Assembly: GCF_023716465.1 (NCBI RefSeq)
Contig: NZ_CP092415.1
Coordinates: 1,155,501-1,219,500, forward strand
Direction: 5' to 3'
DNA: 64,000 nt
Source: Flagellimonas marinaquae
GTDB lineage: Bacteria; Bacteroidota; Bacteroidia; Flavobacteriales; Flavobacteriaceae
Shown: piece by piece, positions 35,057-43,278 of the stretch
How the letters are laid out: every line of letters starts with the position of its first letter
Numbering within the stretch: the first letter of the stretch is position 1
Position numbers and translations under genes: made by a program
The notes under the pieces: generated by a model
What the model was told of the DNA's origin: nothing
What the model saw: only the letters and a program-made list of their open reading frames with translations
Database searches by the model: none

Positions 35057-36430
35057 ATGGTCCGCACTATATTGGTTTTAGGCGCAGGTAAATCAACCTC
35101 ATACTTACTAGATTATTTTTTAAAAAAGGCGAACGAAGAAAATATTCATTTAAAAATCGGGGATCTTCGTCCCGAAAATATCCCCGATGAATTTTCCAGA
35201 CATTCCAATTGCACGGTATTTACGTTGGATATTTTTAATGAGTCCGACAGGAAAAAAGCTGTATCGGAAGCCTCCATTGTAGTTTCCATGTTACCAGCAA
35301 GTCTGCACATCAACGTTGCACACGATTGTATCGAATTCAATAAGCATCTTATTACAGCATCGTACATAAGTAACGAACTAAAGGCTCTGGATGATAAAGT
35401 AAAAGAAAAGGGCCTTGTATTTATGAACGAAATTGGTCTTGACCCTGGAATCGACCATATGAGCGCCATGGAGGCAATAGATCGCATCCGGGACGCAGGT
35501 GGAAAAATGTTGCTGTTCGAATCCTTTACCGGCGGATTGGTAGCCCCGGAAAGCGACACCAATCTATGGCACTATAAATTTACCTGGAATCCCAGAAACG
35601 TGGTACTGGCCGGCCAAGGAGGCACAGCAAAATTTATCCAAGAGGGCACGTACAAATACATACCCTATCAAAAATTGTTCAGAAGGACAGAATTTATGGA
35701 CGTCGAGGGCTACGGCACTTTTGAAGCCTATGCCAATCGCGATTCCTTAAAGTACCGCGAAGCGTACGGCCTGCAAGACGCGTTAACACTTTTTAGAGGA
35801 ACCATGCGAAGGGTAGGTTTTTCCAAAGCATGGCAAATGTTTGTGGTCCTGGGCATGACGGATGATAGTTACTCCATTGAAAATTCCGAAGGAATGTCCT
35901 ATCGCGAATTTGTGAATTTATTTCTTCCCTATTCGCCTACAGATTCGGTAGAGTTAAAAATGAGACATTACCTAAAGATCGACCAAGACGATATTATGTG
36001 GGGCAAGCTTTTGGACTTGAACATTTTTGACGACTCTAAAAAAATTCCGCTCAAAAATGCATCGCCTGCACAAATGCTCCAATACATACTTGAGGATAGC
36101 TGGACCCTGAAAGAAGACGAAAAGGATATGATCGTAATGTACCACAAGTTTGGATACGAATTAAATGGCGAAAAAAAACAGATTGATGCCAATATGGTGG
36201 TCATCGGAGAAAACCGACGTTATACGGCAATGTCCAAAACTGTAGGTCTTCCCGTAGCTATCGCCACCTTAAAAATCCTGAACGGAGAAATTACGACACC
36301 AGGTGTACAAATTCCTATAAGCAAAGAGGTATACGAACCTATCTTATCCGAGTTGCGTACCCAGGGCATCGAGTTCAAAGAATATCAAGTTCCCTATTTA
36401 GGTTACAATCCCGATTCGGTAGCGAGTTAA
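35057..36430 (+). CDS. Saccharopine dehydrogenase-like oxidoreductase
   Basis: 457 residues: N-terminal Rossmann fold (TILVLGAGKSTSYLLDYFL, about 4-22), then the saccharopine-dehydrogenase C-terminal domain with NEIGLDPGIDHMSAMEAID. Members couple an amino acid with a keto-dicarboxylate or work in lysine degradation. An Lrp/AsnC-type regulator follows 48 bp downstream on the same strand, which supports a link with amino-acid metabolism. Confidence 0.88.
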   Translation: MVRTILVLGAGKSTSYLLDYFLKKANEENIHLKIGDLRPENIPDEFSRHSNCTVFTLDIFNESDRKKAVSEASIVVSMLPASLHINVAHDCIEFNKHLITASYISNELKALDDKVKEKGLVFMNEIGLDPGIDHMSAMEAIDRIRDAGGKMLLFESFTGGLVAPESDTNLWHYKFTWNPRNVVLAGQGGTAKFIQEGTYKYIPYQKLFRRTEFMDVEGYGTFEAYANRDSLKYREAYGLQDALTLFRGTMRRVGFSKAWQMFVVLGMTDDSYSIENSEGMSYREFVNLFLPYSPTDSVELKMRHYLKIDQDDIMWGKLLDLNIFDDSKKIPLKNASPAQMLQYILEDSWTLKEDEKDMIVMYHKFGYELNGEKKQIDANMVVIGENRRYTAMSKTVGLPVAIATLKILNGEITTPGVQIPISKEVYEPILSELRTQGIEFKEYQVPYLGYNPDSVAS

Positions 36431-36478
36431 AATTTGTTAGATTTTGGATACCTTTAGCTATACTTTAAAATTCAAGAA

Positions 36479-36949
36479 GTGAAAAACAATAACAGTTCCG
36501 TAAAAATAGACGGTATTGACAAAAAGATCCTAAGGTATCTCATGGAGGATGCAAGACGACCCATTCTCGAAATAGCAAGAAACATAGGCATTTCGGGAGC
36601 CGCAATACACCAAAGACTCCGCAAACTGGAAAGCTCAGGGCTATTGGCAGGATCCAAATTTGTAATCAACCCAAAAGTATTGGGCTATTCTACCATGGCC
36701 TACATCGGCATTTATTTGGACAAGGCCATGACCAACCCGCGAGCGGTAAAACAATTGGAAGAAATTCCGGAAGTACTGGAATGCCATTACACCACAGGAA
36801 ACTGGTCCATACTCATTAAAGTATTGTGCCGGGACAATGAACACCTCATGCAGGTCCTCAATAAAAAAATCCAACAGATCGAAGGAGTATCACGAACAGA
36901 AACCTTTATCTCCCTGGATCAGCAAATTGATAGACAAATACGGATTTGA
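36479..36949 (+). CDS. Lrp/AsnC-family transcriptional regulator
   Basis: 156 residues starting with GTG at 36479. The N-terminal helix-turn-helix is IARNIGISGAAIHQRLRKLESSGLL and the C-terminal RAM ligand-binding half starts near STMAYIGIYLDK. Such proteins sense amino acids and regulate nearby genes; the preceding saccharopine-dehydrogenase-like gene is the most likely target. No ATG start is available near this position. Confidence 0.9.
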   Translation: MKNNNSSVKIDGIDKKILRYLMEDARRPILEIARNIGISGAAIHQRLRKLESSGLLAGSKFVINPKVLGYSTMAYIGIYLDKAMTNPRAVKQLEEIPEVLECHYTTGNWSILIKVLCRDNEHLMQVLNKKIQQIEGVSRTETFISLDQQIDRQIRI

Positions 36950-36951
36950 TA

Positions 36952-36983
36952 TTTGTATTGAATCTAAATAAATATTACATTTG
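36952..36983 (+). promoter_or_regulatory. Near-consensus promoter TTTG-N20-TACATTTG
   Basis: TTTG at 36952-36955 and TACATTTG at 36976-36983 with 20-bp spacing, among the best promoters in the window. The start codon of the next gene is only 5 bp downstream, so the transcript may be leaderless. Confidence 0.65.
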
Positions 36984-36988
36984 ACCCC

Positions 36989-37306
36989 ATGAATGTAGTA
37001 TTCAAATCCAAATATTATACACTTTATCAATCCACGGCCGAACGCAGATATTATATCGATTTTGGACAAAAACTAATTCGCATGTCTCTTTGCGAGCTGT
37101 TATCCCTTAGGCATAAAATACTGTCCATCTCCGTAGAAGACCATTTTGATAGTGATTTGAATTCCCACGGTTTAGAAGTTTTGATGCTTTGCAATAAAGA
37201 GCATTTGTTCATCCTTAATACCCTAGAGGTACTAGATCTTAAAAATCTTATCCATAATGGTTTTGTGGCCATAGGACTTTCTGCCAAAGCCGAAGCCCTT
37301 ACGTAA
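36989..37306 (+). CDS. Small protein of unknown function upstream of ferritin
   Basis: 105 residues, no signal peptide or membrane span, with cysteines at 35 and 67 that form no motif. I do not recognise the family. It lies between the Lrp gene and ferritin with its own strong promoter, 115 bp before the ferritin start. If transcription starts about 7 bp after the -7 element, the mRNA begins at or next to the ATG; otherwise translation would start at the internal Met at 37082. Confidence 0.7.
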   Translation: MNVVFKSKYYTLYQSTAERRYYIDFGQKLIRMSLCELLSLRHKILSISVEDHFDSDLNSHGLEVLMLCNKEHLFILNTLEVLDLKNLIHNGFVAIGLSAKAEALT

Positions 37307-37367
37307 AAGACCTGCTTACTTTTATCCAGTCTTAATTGGTTTCTAAATTAAAGGGACCAGTACGCTG

Positions 37368-37385
37368 TACAGATTTAAATCTGTA
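37368..37385. promoter_or_regulatory. Perfect 18-bp palindrome upstream of ferritin, candidate operator
   Basis: TACAGATTTAAATCTGTA is a perfect inverted repeat. It ends within a TAACTTTA promoter-like element (37384-37391) that precedes the ferritin ATG by 29 bp. The size and symmetry fit a dimeric repressor site. Confidence 0.6.
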
Positions 37386-37420
37386 ACTTTATATCACAAT
37401 CACATTAGAAACTTAGTATT

Positions 37421-37939
37421 ATGAAAGATATCGCAAGACAAAGTATGAGCATAAAAGTGGAATCCATGGATTTGCTCAACGGACAAATACAAATGGAAGC
37501 CCATGCCTCTGCGACCTATTTGGCCATGGCTTCATGGTGCGAGCAAAATGGTTTTTTTACCAGCGCCAAATTTTTCTTTAAACAAGCAGAGGAAGAACGT
37601 GAACATATGATGAAAATCTTCAATTTTTTGGTTGATACCGGAGGGAACCCAATTTCACCGGAAGTAACCAATATCAACCACGATTACTCTTCAATTGTTG
37701 ATGTATTTGAATCTACTCTGGAGCATGAGGTAAAAGTGACCAAATCGATCCACAATATTGTTAAAAAAGCCCGTGAATCCGGCGATATTGCAACCGAGCG
37801 TTTCTTGGATTGGTTTGTAATGGAGCAGGTGGAAGAAGAAAATACCGTAAGGGACATCTTGGATATGATCGAGGTAACGGGCACCGAAGGTGTTGGACTC
37901 CAAATGATCGACAATCAAGTAGCGAACTGGATTGACTAA
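37421..37939 (+). CDS. ftnA: Ferritin (non-haem, FtnA type)
   Basis: 172 residues forming a four-helix bundle. Ferroxidase ligands by position are E26, E59, H62, E103, Q136 and E139, the pattern of bacterial FtnA. It stores iron as ferric mineral in the cytoplasm. The N-terminus is about nine residues longer than in typical FtnA, and Met9 is an alternative start. A palindromic operator candidate overlaps its promoter; whether it responds to iron is inference. Confidence 0.95.
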   Translation: MKDIARQSMSIKVESMDLLNGQIQMEAHASATYLAMASWCEQNGFFTSAKFFFKQAEEEREHMMKIFNFLVDTGGNPISPEVTNINHDYSSIVDVFESTLEHEVKVTKSIHNIVKKARESGDIATERFLDWFVMEQVEEENTVRDILDMIEVTGTEGVGLQMIDNQVANWID

Positions 37940-37977
37940 AAAAATCCAATCACAACAACCAAAAAGAGGCAGATTTT

Positions 37978-38005
37978 CGTCAACCTGAACTTGTTTCAGG
38001 TTCTC
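37978..38005 (-). repeat. REP-like palindromic element, copy 1 (inverted)
   Basis: Stem CCTGAA (start 37984) with TTCAGG, flanked by CGTCAA and TTCTC. Read on the minus strand it matches the pattern GAGAnnCTGAAA...TTCAGnnTGACG shared with the copy at 38031. Confidence 0.75.
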
Positions 38006-38030
38006 ATAGTGATTTTTTTATCAGTTTGAC

Positions 38031-38058
38031 GAGATTCTGAAATGAATTCAGAATGACG
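38031..38058 (+). repeat. REP-like palindromic element, copy 2
   Basis: Stem ATTCTGAA with TTCAGAAT around an ATGAA loop, flanked by GAG and GACG. It is head-to-head with copy 1, 25 bp apart, forming a two-unit mosaic after the ferritin gene. Confidence 0.8.
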
Positions 38059-38074
38059 ACTTCAACACATACAA

Positions 38075-38105
38075 TAAAAAAAGGGGCCGATCGGCCCCTT
38101 TTTTA
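38075..38105. terminator. Bidirectional terminator between ferritin and zinc peptidase genes
   Basis: Stem AAGGGGCCGA with TCGGCCCCTT, A-run before and TTTTTT after, between convergent genes. Confidence 0.9.
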
Positions 38106-38121
38106 TTTGAGTTATAATTTC

Positions 38122-38823
38122 TTAATCTCTTCCTCCAAAAACCTGCACCGCCCAGTACAATAGGGAGGCCAAGGCGCCCAAAGCTGCGACCAAATAGGTT
38201 CTTGCTGCCCATTTTAGTGCATCCTCTGCTCCGGAATACTCCTCTTGGGTAACCATGTTCTTTTGCTTTAACCACACCAAAGCCCTTTTACTGGCATCGT
38301 ACTCAACGGGCAGGGTAATAAAGCTGAACAAAGTGGCAAATCCCATCATAATCAAACCAGCAACAGCTATATAAAAGCCAATACCGCCCGCTACACCCGT
38401 AGCGGCCATCAGCATAATTCCACCAAAAACCACCCAAGTGGACATTCCAGAGGTAACGCTCACCACAGGAACCAATTTGGAACGCATGGTCAACCATTCA
38501 TATGCCTGCGCATGTTGTACCGCATGTCCACATTCGTGTGCCGCCACCGCGGCAGCAGAAGCATTTCGTTGGTTGTACACACCTTCACTAAGGTTTACGG
38601 TTTTATTCTTAGGGTTGTAGTGGTCCGTCAACATTCCGGGTGTGGAAATAACCTTTACATCCCTTATTCCATGATCATCCAGCATTTTTTGGGCAATCTC
38701 CGCACCACTCATCCCATTGCGCAAATGCACCTTGGAATACTTCTTGAACTTACTCTTTAATCGGTTGCTCACCAGCCAGCTGATCAGGGCAATTCCCCCG
38801 ATCAATATATAATATGTCATCAT
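38122..38823 (-). CDS. Membrane zinc metallopeptidase (YugP-like)
   Basis: 233 residues. An N-terminal span (about 4-20) is followed by a domain with the zinc motif HECGH at 96-100 (HExxH) and then two further spans around 125-170 and one near the C-terminus. This is the layout of the neutral zinc metallopeptidase family 2 (DUF2268/YugP-like). Substrate unknown. Its leader carries the ald terminator. Confidence 0.9.
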   Translation of the reverse strand: MMTYYILIGGIALISWLVSNRLKSKFKKYSKVHLRNGMSGAEIAQKMLDDHGIRDVKVISTPGMLTDHYNPKNKTVNLSEGVYNQRNASAAAVAAHECGHAVQHAQAYEWLTMRSKLVPVVSVTSGMSTWVVFGGIMLMAATGVAGGIGFYIAVAGLIMMGFATLFSFITLPVEYDASKRALVWLKQKNMVTQEEYSGAEDALKWAARTYLVAALGALASLLYWAVQVFGGRD

Positions 38824-38859
38824 AATTTAATCGTTTATATAAATATACCACATAAATGC

Positions 38860-38887
38860 AAAAACCCCGCCAAATCGTGGCAGGGTT
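38860..38887 (-). terminator. Intrinsic terminator of ald
   Basis: Minus-strand stem AACCCTGCCA with TGGCGGGGTT (one mismatch), 5-base loop, followed by TTTTTG. It lies 27 bp after the ald stop codon. Confidence 0.8.
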
Positions 38888-38913
38888 AAAATACTGTCAA
38901 AATGTTAGTCCAG

Positions 38914-40014
38914 TTAGACCAAAACCGGATCTAAATGAAAAGTTTCGGCGATCTCTTTGTAAATAATCTCTCCTTCAACAACATTCAATCCTTTTTTTAA
39001 GGACGGATCTAATTTGCATGCACTTCTCCATCCTAGATTGGCCAATTGTAGCACATAGGGCAGTGTAACATTCGTCAAGGCAACTGTAGAAGTATAAGGC
39101 ACTGCCCCTGGCATATTGGCTACACAATAGTGAACTACATCATCTATAATAAACACCGGGTCCTCATGGGTTGTAGGCTTGGTGGTCTCCACGCATCCTC
39201 CCTGATCTACGGCAACATCGACAATTACGGTGCCCGGATGCATATCCTTTAGCATATCCCTGGTGATCAAGTTGGGTGCCTTGGCCCCTTTTAAAAGCAC
39301 TCCCCCAATAATAAGGTCGTGCGTTTTTATATGTTTTCTGATGTTGAACTCGTTAGAAAAACCGGTTACAACATGACTTGGCATAATGTCGTTCACGTAC
39401 CGGAGGCGCTTCATGTTCACATCCAAAATAGTGACCTGCGCACCCAGACCTGCTGCCATTTTAGCAGCCTGAATACCAACAGTACCCGCTCCCAGAACCA
39501 AAACCCTACCGGGTGAAACTCCGGGAACTCCACCCAAAAGCACTCCTTTACCCTTAACAGGCTTTTCCAGATACTTTGCTCCTTGCTGTATTGCCATTCT
39601 GCCGGCAACCTCGGACATTGGGGTTAACAAGGGCAAGGTTCCATCTTCATCTTCTACCGTTTCGTAAGCTATACAAATGGCCTTACTCCTGATCATGGCC
39701 TTGGTCAAGGCTTCACTGGAAGCAAAATGGAAGTAGGTAAACACAATCTGTCCTTCCTGAATTAGGTTATATTCTTCTGCTATGGGCTCCTTTACCTTAA
39801 CGATCATATCGCTCATGGCATACACTTGACCAATGGTATCCAAAATTGTGGCCCCGGCCTGCTGATAATCCTGATTGAAAAAACCACTGCCTTCACCTGC
39901 ACCTGATTGCACGTAAACCGTGTGATTGTTCTTTACCAATTCAAATACTCCAGCGGGCGTCATGCCCACCCGGCTCTCATTGTTTTTGATTTCTTTCGGT
40001 ATCCCAACAGTCAT
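38914..40014 (-). CDS. ald: Alanine dehydrogenase
   Basis: 366 residues from the ATG at 40014 (MTVGIPKEIKNNESRVGMTP); the longer frame from 40068 adds 18 residues outside the family start. It has the AlaDH/PNT N-terminal domain and the NAD site VLVLGAGTVGIQAAKMAAGLGAQV. The catalytic lysine is in KVKEPI and the histidine in FTYFHFASS. It interconverts L-alanine and pyruvate plus ammonia. The ending NLGWRSACKLDPSLKKGLNVVEGEI is typical. Confidence 0.94.
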   Translation of the reverse strand: MTVGIPKEIKNNESRVGMTPAGVFELVKNNHTVYVQSGAGEGSGFFNQDYQQAGATILDTIGQVYAMSDMIVKVKEPIAEEYNLIQEGQIVFTYFHFASSEALTKAMIRSKAICIAYETVEDEDGTLPLLTPMSEVAGRMAIQQGAKYLEKPVKGKGVLLGGVPGVSPGRVLVLGAGTVGIQAAKMAAGLGAQVTILDVNMKRLRYVNDIMPSHVVTGFSNEFNIRKHIKTHDLIIGGVLLKGAKAPNLITRDMLKDMHPGTVIVDVAVDQGGCVETTKPTTHEDPVFIIDDVVHYCVANMPGAVPYTSTVALTNVTLPYVLQLANLGWRSACKLDPSLKKGLNVVEGEIIYKEIAETFHLDPVLV

Positions 40015-40215
40015 TTTGTTGTTTTTAATGGTTTCTGGGACCAAAGTTGTACAAAAAAAATGAATCACAACAGAAATAATCGATAAAAAGTAGGGGTATC
40101 AGGTAAAATAATGTATTTTTTAATATTTATACCCTCTATTTATATGGGTCTAATTAATTTTTTTATATGTTTTTGACTTTGCAACCCTATTTTTTTAATG
40201 GGTGTTGTGTTTTAA

Positions 40216-40247
40216 ATAAAAAAGCATGCCGGTCGGCATGCTTTTTT
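40216..40247. terminator. Intrinsic terminator downstream of leuS (bidirectional form)
   Basis: Stem AAAAAGCATGCCG with CGGCATGCTTTTT, A-run and T-run on either side. In position it serves leuS on the minus strand, after the REP-like element. Confidence 0.85.
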
Positions 40248-40286
40248 GAGGGTATTCTTATAAAATTCGTATTGATTTTATCGTAT

Positions 40287-40315
40287 GAGATTCCGAATCG
40301 AGTTCGGAATGACAG
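40287..40315 (+). repeat. REP-like palindromic element, copy 3
   Basis: Stem ATTCCGAA with TTCGGAAT around TCGAG, flanked by GAG and GACAG. Compared with copy 2 the stem has a T-A to C-G pair change on both arms, so pairing is kept. Confidence 0.8.
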
Positions 40316-40330
40316 CAACAATTTATCGGA

Positions 40331-43189
40331 TTACCCAACAATATTTACAATCTTACCTGGAACCACGATTACCTTTTTAGGCTCTCTGCCCTGCAACTGC
40401 TCCTTCGTTTTTTCGTGGGCCAGCACCGCGGCTTCAATATCCTCCTTGCTCATATCCAACGGCAACTCCAATTTGAAGCGCATTTTTCCATTAAAGGATA
40501 TCGGGTATTCCTTACTGCTCTCCACCAAATATTTTTCCTCAAACTTCGGGAAAGGCACTTCGGCAATGGACCCGGTATTGCCCAAACGCTCCCAGAGCTC
40601 TTCGGCAATGTGCGGCGCATAAGGTGAAACCAAAACTGCCAATGGACCCAGAATCGCCTTGCTGGTACATTTTTGAGATGTTAACTCGTTTACACAGATC
40701 ATAAAGGTAGATACGGATGTATTGAACGAGAAGTTTTCGATATCCTCTTCCACTTTTTTGATGGTCTTGTGCAGCGTTTTGAGATTATCGGCGGTAGGTT
40801 CCGTTTCGGCTCCGCTCAGCGACCCATTTGTATATAACTTCCAAAGTTTTTTAAGGAAAGAGTGTACTCCGGAAATACCTGCCGTATTCCAAGGCTTGGA
40901 TTGCTCCAAGGGGCCCAAGAACATTTCGTACAAACGAAGTGAATCGGCTCCGTACTCCTCACAAATGGCATCTGGATTGACGACATTGTATTTGGATTTG
41001 GACATTTTTTCGACCTCGCGGCCTACAATGTACTTTTCATTTTCTAGAATGAACTCCGCATCTTTATATTCAGGTTGCCATTCTTTAAAGGCCTCCACAT
41101 CCAATTCATCGGAAGCATTTACCAAAGAAACATCGGCGTGAATTGGGACAACGTTCTTACCTTCTATCAATCCTTTTGAATATACCTTATTAGAATCCAA
41201 TTCCCGATATATAAAAGCACTCGTACCCGTAATCATCCCTTGGTTGATCAACTTTTGGGCAAATTCGTCTTTGGGCACATAACCCATATCGAACATAAAC
41301 TTCTGCCAAAAGCGGGAATACAACAAGTGGCCCGTAGCGTGTTCGCTTCCTCCTATATAAAGGTCCACATCTTGCCAATAGTTGATGGCTTCTGGAGAGA
41401 AAATAGCGTCATCGTTCCGTGGATCCATATACCTATTAAAGTATTGGGAACTTCCCGCCCAACCCGGCATGGTATTTAATTCTAGAGGGAATACAGTTTC
41501 ATGATCAATTAATTGATTATTGACCACTGTACATTGTTTTACGTCCCACGCCCATTCGGTGGCGTTGCCCAATGGCGGCTCACCCGTTTCGGTGGGAAGA
41601 TATTTTTCCACTTCGGGCAATTGTAAGGGCAAATGCTCCAAATCAATCATTTGCGGCATACCATCCTTATAATATACAGGAAATGGTTCGCCCCAGTAGC
41701 GCTGACGGCTAAATACGGCATCGCGCAAACGGTAGTTCACTTTTCCTTCGCCATGTCCGATCTTCTCCAACTCGGCAATGGCTTTCTTCATGGCATCCTT
41801 ATAAGATAATCCATTCAAAAAGTCAGAATTGGCAATAATAGTAGTTTCCTTATCAGCAAATGCCTCTTCGGAAATATCCACCCCTTCAAAAATATTGAGG
41901 ATATCTATATTATAATGTTTTGCAAAATCATAATCGCGTTGGTCGCCGCAGGGTACGGCCATAACCGCTCCCGTTCCATAACTGGCCAACACGTAGTCGC
42001 CAATCCAAATCGGGATAGGTTCTTTGGTAAACGGATGCTCTGCATAAGCTCCCGTAAATACCCCTGAAATGGTTTTTACATCCGCCATACGGTCGCGCTC
42101 GGAACGTTTTGCCGTAGCTTCCACATAAGCATCAACCTCGGCTTTTTGTTCCGGGGTCGTAATTTTGGCCACCAATTCATGCTCAGGAGCCAAGGTCATA
42201 AAACTTACACCGAAAATGGTATCGGGGCGGGTGGTGAAGACCTCTATCTCGTAAGGCTTCTCGACTGTGCTCAAAGTGACATCCCGGTCGCTTCGACTAC
42301 GCTCAGCGTCCAACACATTAAAAGTAACCGAAGCACCTACAGATCGCCCAATCCAGTTGGTTTGGGAATCCTTTAAAGGTTGCGGCCAATCAATTTTATC
42401 CAATCCGTCCAACAAACGCTGGGCATAAGCTGTGATGCGCATGCTCCATTGCGTCATTTTTTTACGAACCACGGGGTGACCTCCACGCTCGGAAACCCCA
42501 TTTACGATTTCATCATTGGCCAAAACGGTTCCAAGGGCAGGACACCAGTTTACTTCGGTATCCGCCAAATAGGTCAATCTGTATTTTAAAAGGATTTCTT
42601 GCTTTTCCTTGTCGGAATACGTATTCCAAGTGACTGCATCAAAACTTGGAACATCATCATCACAAGCGGCTTCAACATTGGTATTCCCTTCTTTTTCAAA
42701 AATGGAGATCAGACTGGAAATGTTTTCTGCTTTGTCCGATTTCTTATTGTACCAAGCGTTGAACAATTGGATAAAAATCCATTGTGTCCACTTGTAATAT
42801 TGTGGGTTGGAGGTTCGCACTTCGCGGCTCCAATCAAAAGAGAAACCAAGCTGGTCCAACTGCTCACGGTACCGGTTAATGTTGTTTTCCGTCGTAATCG
42901 CAGGATGCTGACCCGTTTGAATCGCATATTGCTCCGCTGGCAACCCGAAGGAATCGTAGCCCATTGGGTGCAACACATTGAATCCTTTGTGTCTTTTGTA
43001 ACGCGAATAGATGTCCGTGGCAATGTATCCTAGCGGGTGCCCTACGTGCAGGCCTGCCCCCGAGGGGTAAGGGAACATCGACAATGCATAAAATTTAGGT
43101 TTGTCGGAATCGTTGGATGCCTTAAAAGTTTCATTTTCTGCCCAATACTTCTGCCATTTGGCCTCAATCTCGCGGAAATCGTAATTCAT
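40331..43189 (-). CDS. leuS: Leucyl-tRNA synthetase with a repeat-derived insertion
   Basis: 952 residues. Class I motifs: HVGH at 48-51 and KMSKSKYN in the C-terminal half; the CP1 editing domain starts near residue 280 (NWIGRSVGASVTF) and contains FTTRPDTIFG (318-327). Between these, residues 293-311 (DAERSRSDRDVTLSTVEK) are an extra hydrophilic stretch absent from typical LeuS, and its DNA is two copies of a GAGCnnAGTCGA repeat. A second extra segment at about 147-195 is common in Bacteroidota. Function in leucine charging and editing should be kept, since the insert lies in a beta-hairpin turn at the domain edge. Confidence 0.95.
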   Translation of the reverse strand: MNYDFREIEAKWQKYWAENETFKASNDSDKPKFYALSMFPYPSGAGLHVGHPLGYIATDIYSRYKRHKGFNVLHPMGYDSFGLPAEQYAIQTGQHPAITTENNINRYREQLDQLGFSFDWSREVRTSNPQYYKWTQWIFIQLFNAWYNKKSDKAENISSLISIFEKEGNTNVEAACDDDVPSFDAVTWNTYSDKEKQEILLKYRLTYLADTEVNWCPALGTVLANDEIVNGVSERGGHPVVRKKMTQWSMRITAYAQRLLDGLDKIDWPQPLKDSQTNWIGRSVGASVTFNVLDAERSRSDRDVTLSTVEKPYEIEVFTTRPDTIFGVSFMTLAPEHELVAKITTPEQKAEVDAYVEATAKRSERDRMADVKTISGVFTGAYAEHPFTKEPIPIWIGDYVLASYGTGAVMAVPCGDQRDYDFAKHYNIDILNIFEGVDISEEAFADKETTIIANSDFLNGLSYKDAMKKAIAELEKIGHGEGKVNYRLRDAVFSRQRYWGEPFPVYYKDGMPQMIDLEHLPLQLPEVEKYLPTETGEPPLGNATEWAWDVKQCTVVNNQLIDHETVFPLELNTMPGWAGSSQYFNRYMDPRNDDAIFSPEAINYWQDVDLYIGGSEHATGHLLYSRFWQKFMFDMGYVPKDEFAQKLINQGMITGTSAFIYRELDSNKVYSKGLIEGKNVVPIHADVSLVNASDELDVEAFKEWQPEYKDAEFILENEKYIVGREVEKMSKSKYNVVNPDAICEEYGADSLRLYEMFLGPLEQSKPWNTAGISGVHSFLKKLWKLYTNGSLSGAETEPTADNLKTLHKTIKKVEEDIENFSFNTSVSTFMICVNELTSQKCTSKAILGPLAVLVSPYAPHIAEELWERLGNTGSIAEVPFPKFEEKYLVESSKEYPISFNGKMRFKLELPLDMSKEDIEAAVLAHEKTKEQLQGREPKKVIVVPGKIVNIVG
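42257..42311 (-). repeat. Dispersed-repeat-like sequence inside leuS
   Basis: On the minus strand two related 11-12-bp cores occur 28 bp apart: TGAGCGTAGTCGA and TGAGCACAGTCGA, each with flanks (GACGC...AGCGACC and GTCACTT...GAAG) like the palindromic TTGAGCGnAGTCGAAA repeats I know from intergenic regions of Bacteroidota. The segment keeps the leuS frame open. Confidence 0.7.
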
Positions 43190-43214
43190 TGTTAATCTTG
43201 TTCAATTTCGTGTG

Positions 43215-43243
43215 CAAAAATAGGTTTAATCCCCTAAATACAA
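43215..43243 (-). promoter_or_regulatory. Promoter TTG-N18-TATTTTTG of leuS
   Basis: On the minus strand TTG at 43243-43241 and TATTTTTG at 43222-43215, 25 bp before the leuS start codon. Confidence 0.6.
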
Positions 43244-43278
43244 TTTACTTTTCTATTTTTACGTACTGATTCTATTCT

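Larger units (their letters stand above)
40015..40330. other. 316-bp intergenic region between ald and leuS
   Basis: AT-rich and without a credible gene. It holds the leader of ald, the strong hairpin at 40216-40247 and one REP-like element at 40287-40315. A TTTTTGACTTTGC stretch near 40171 resembles a plus-strand promoter but leads into no gene. Confidence 0.7.

Noticed and set aside
40160..40180. Promoter-like TTTTTGACTTTGC on the plus strand
   Set aside because: First bases do not match TAnnTTTG and only an antisense frame of leuS follows.
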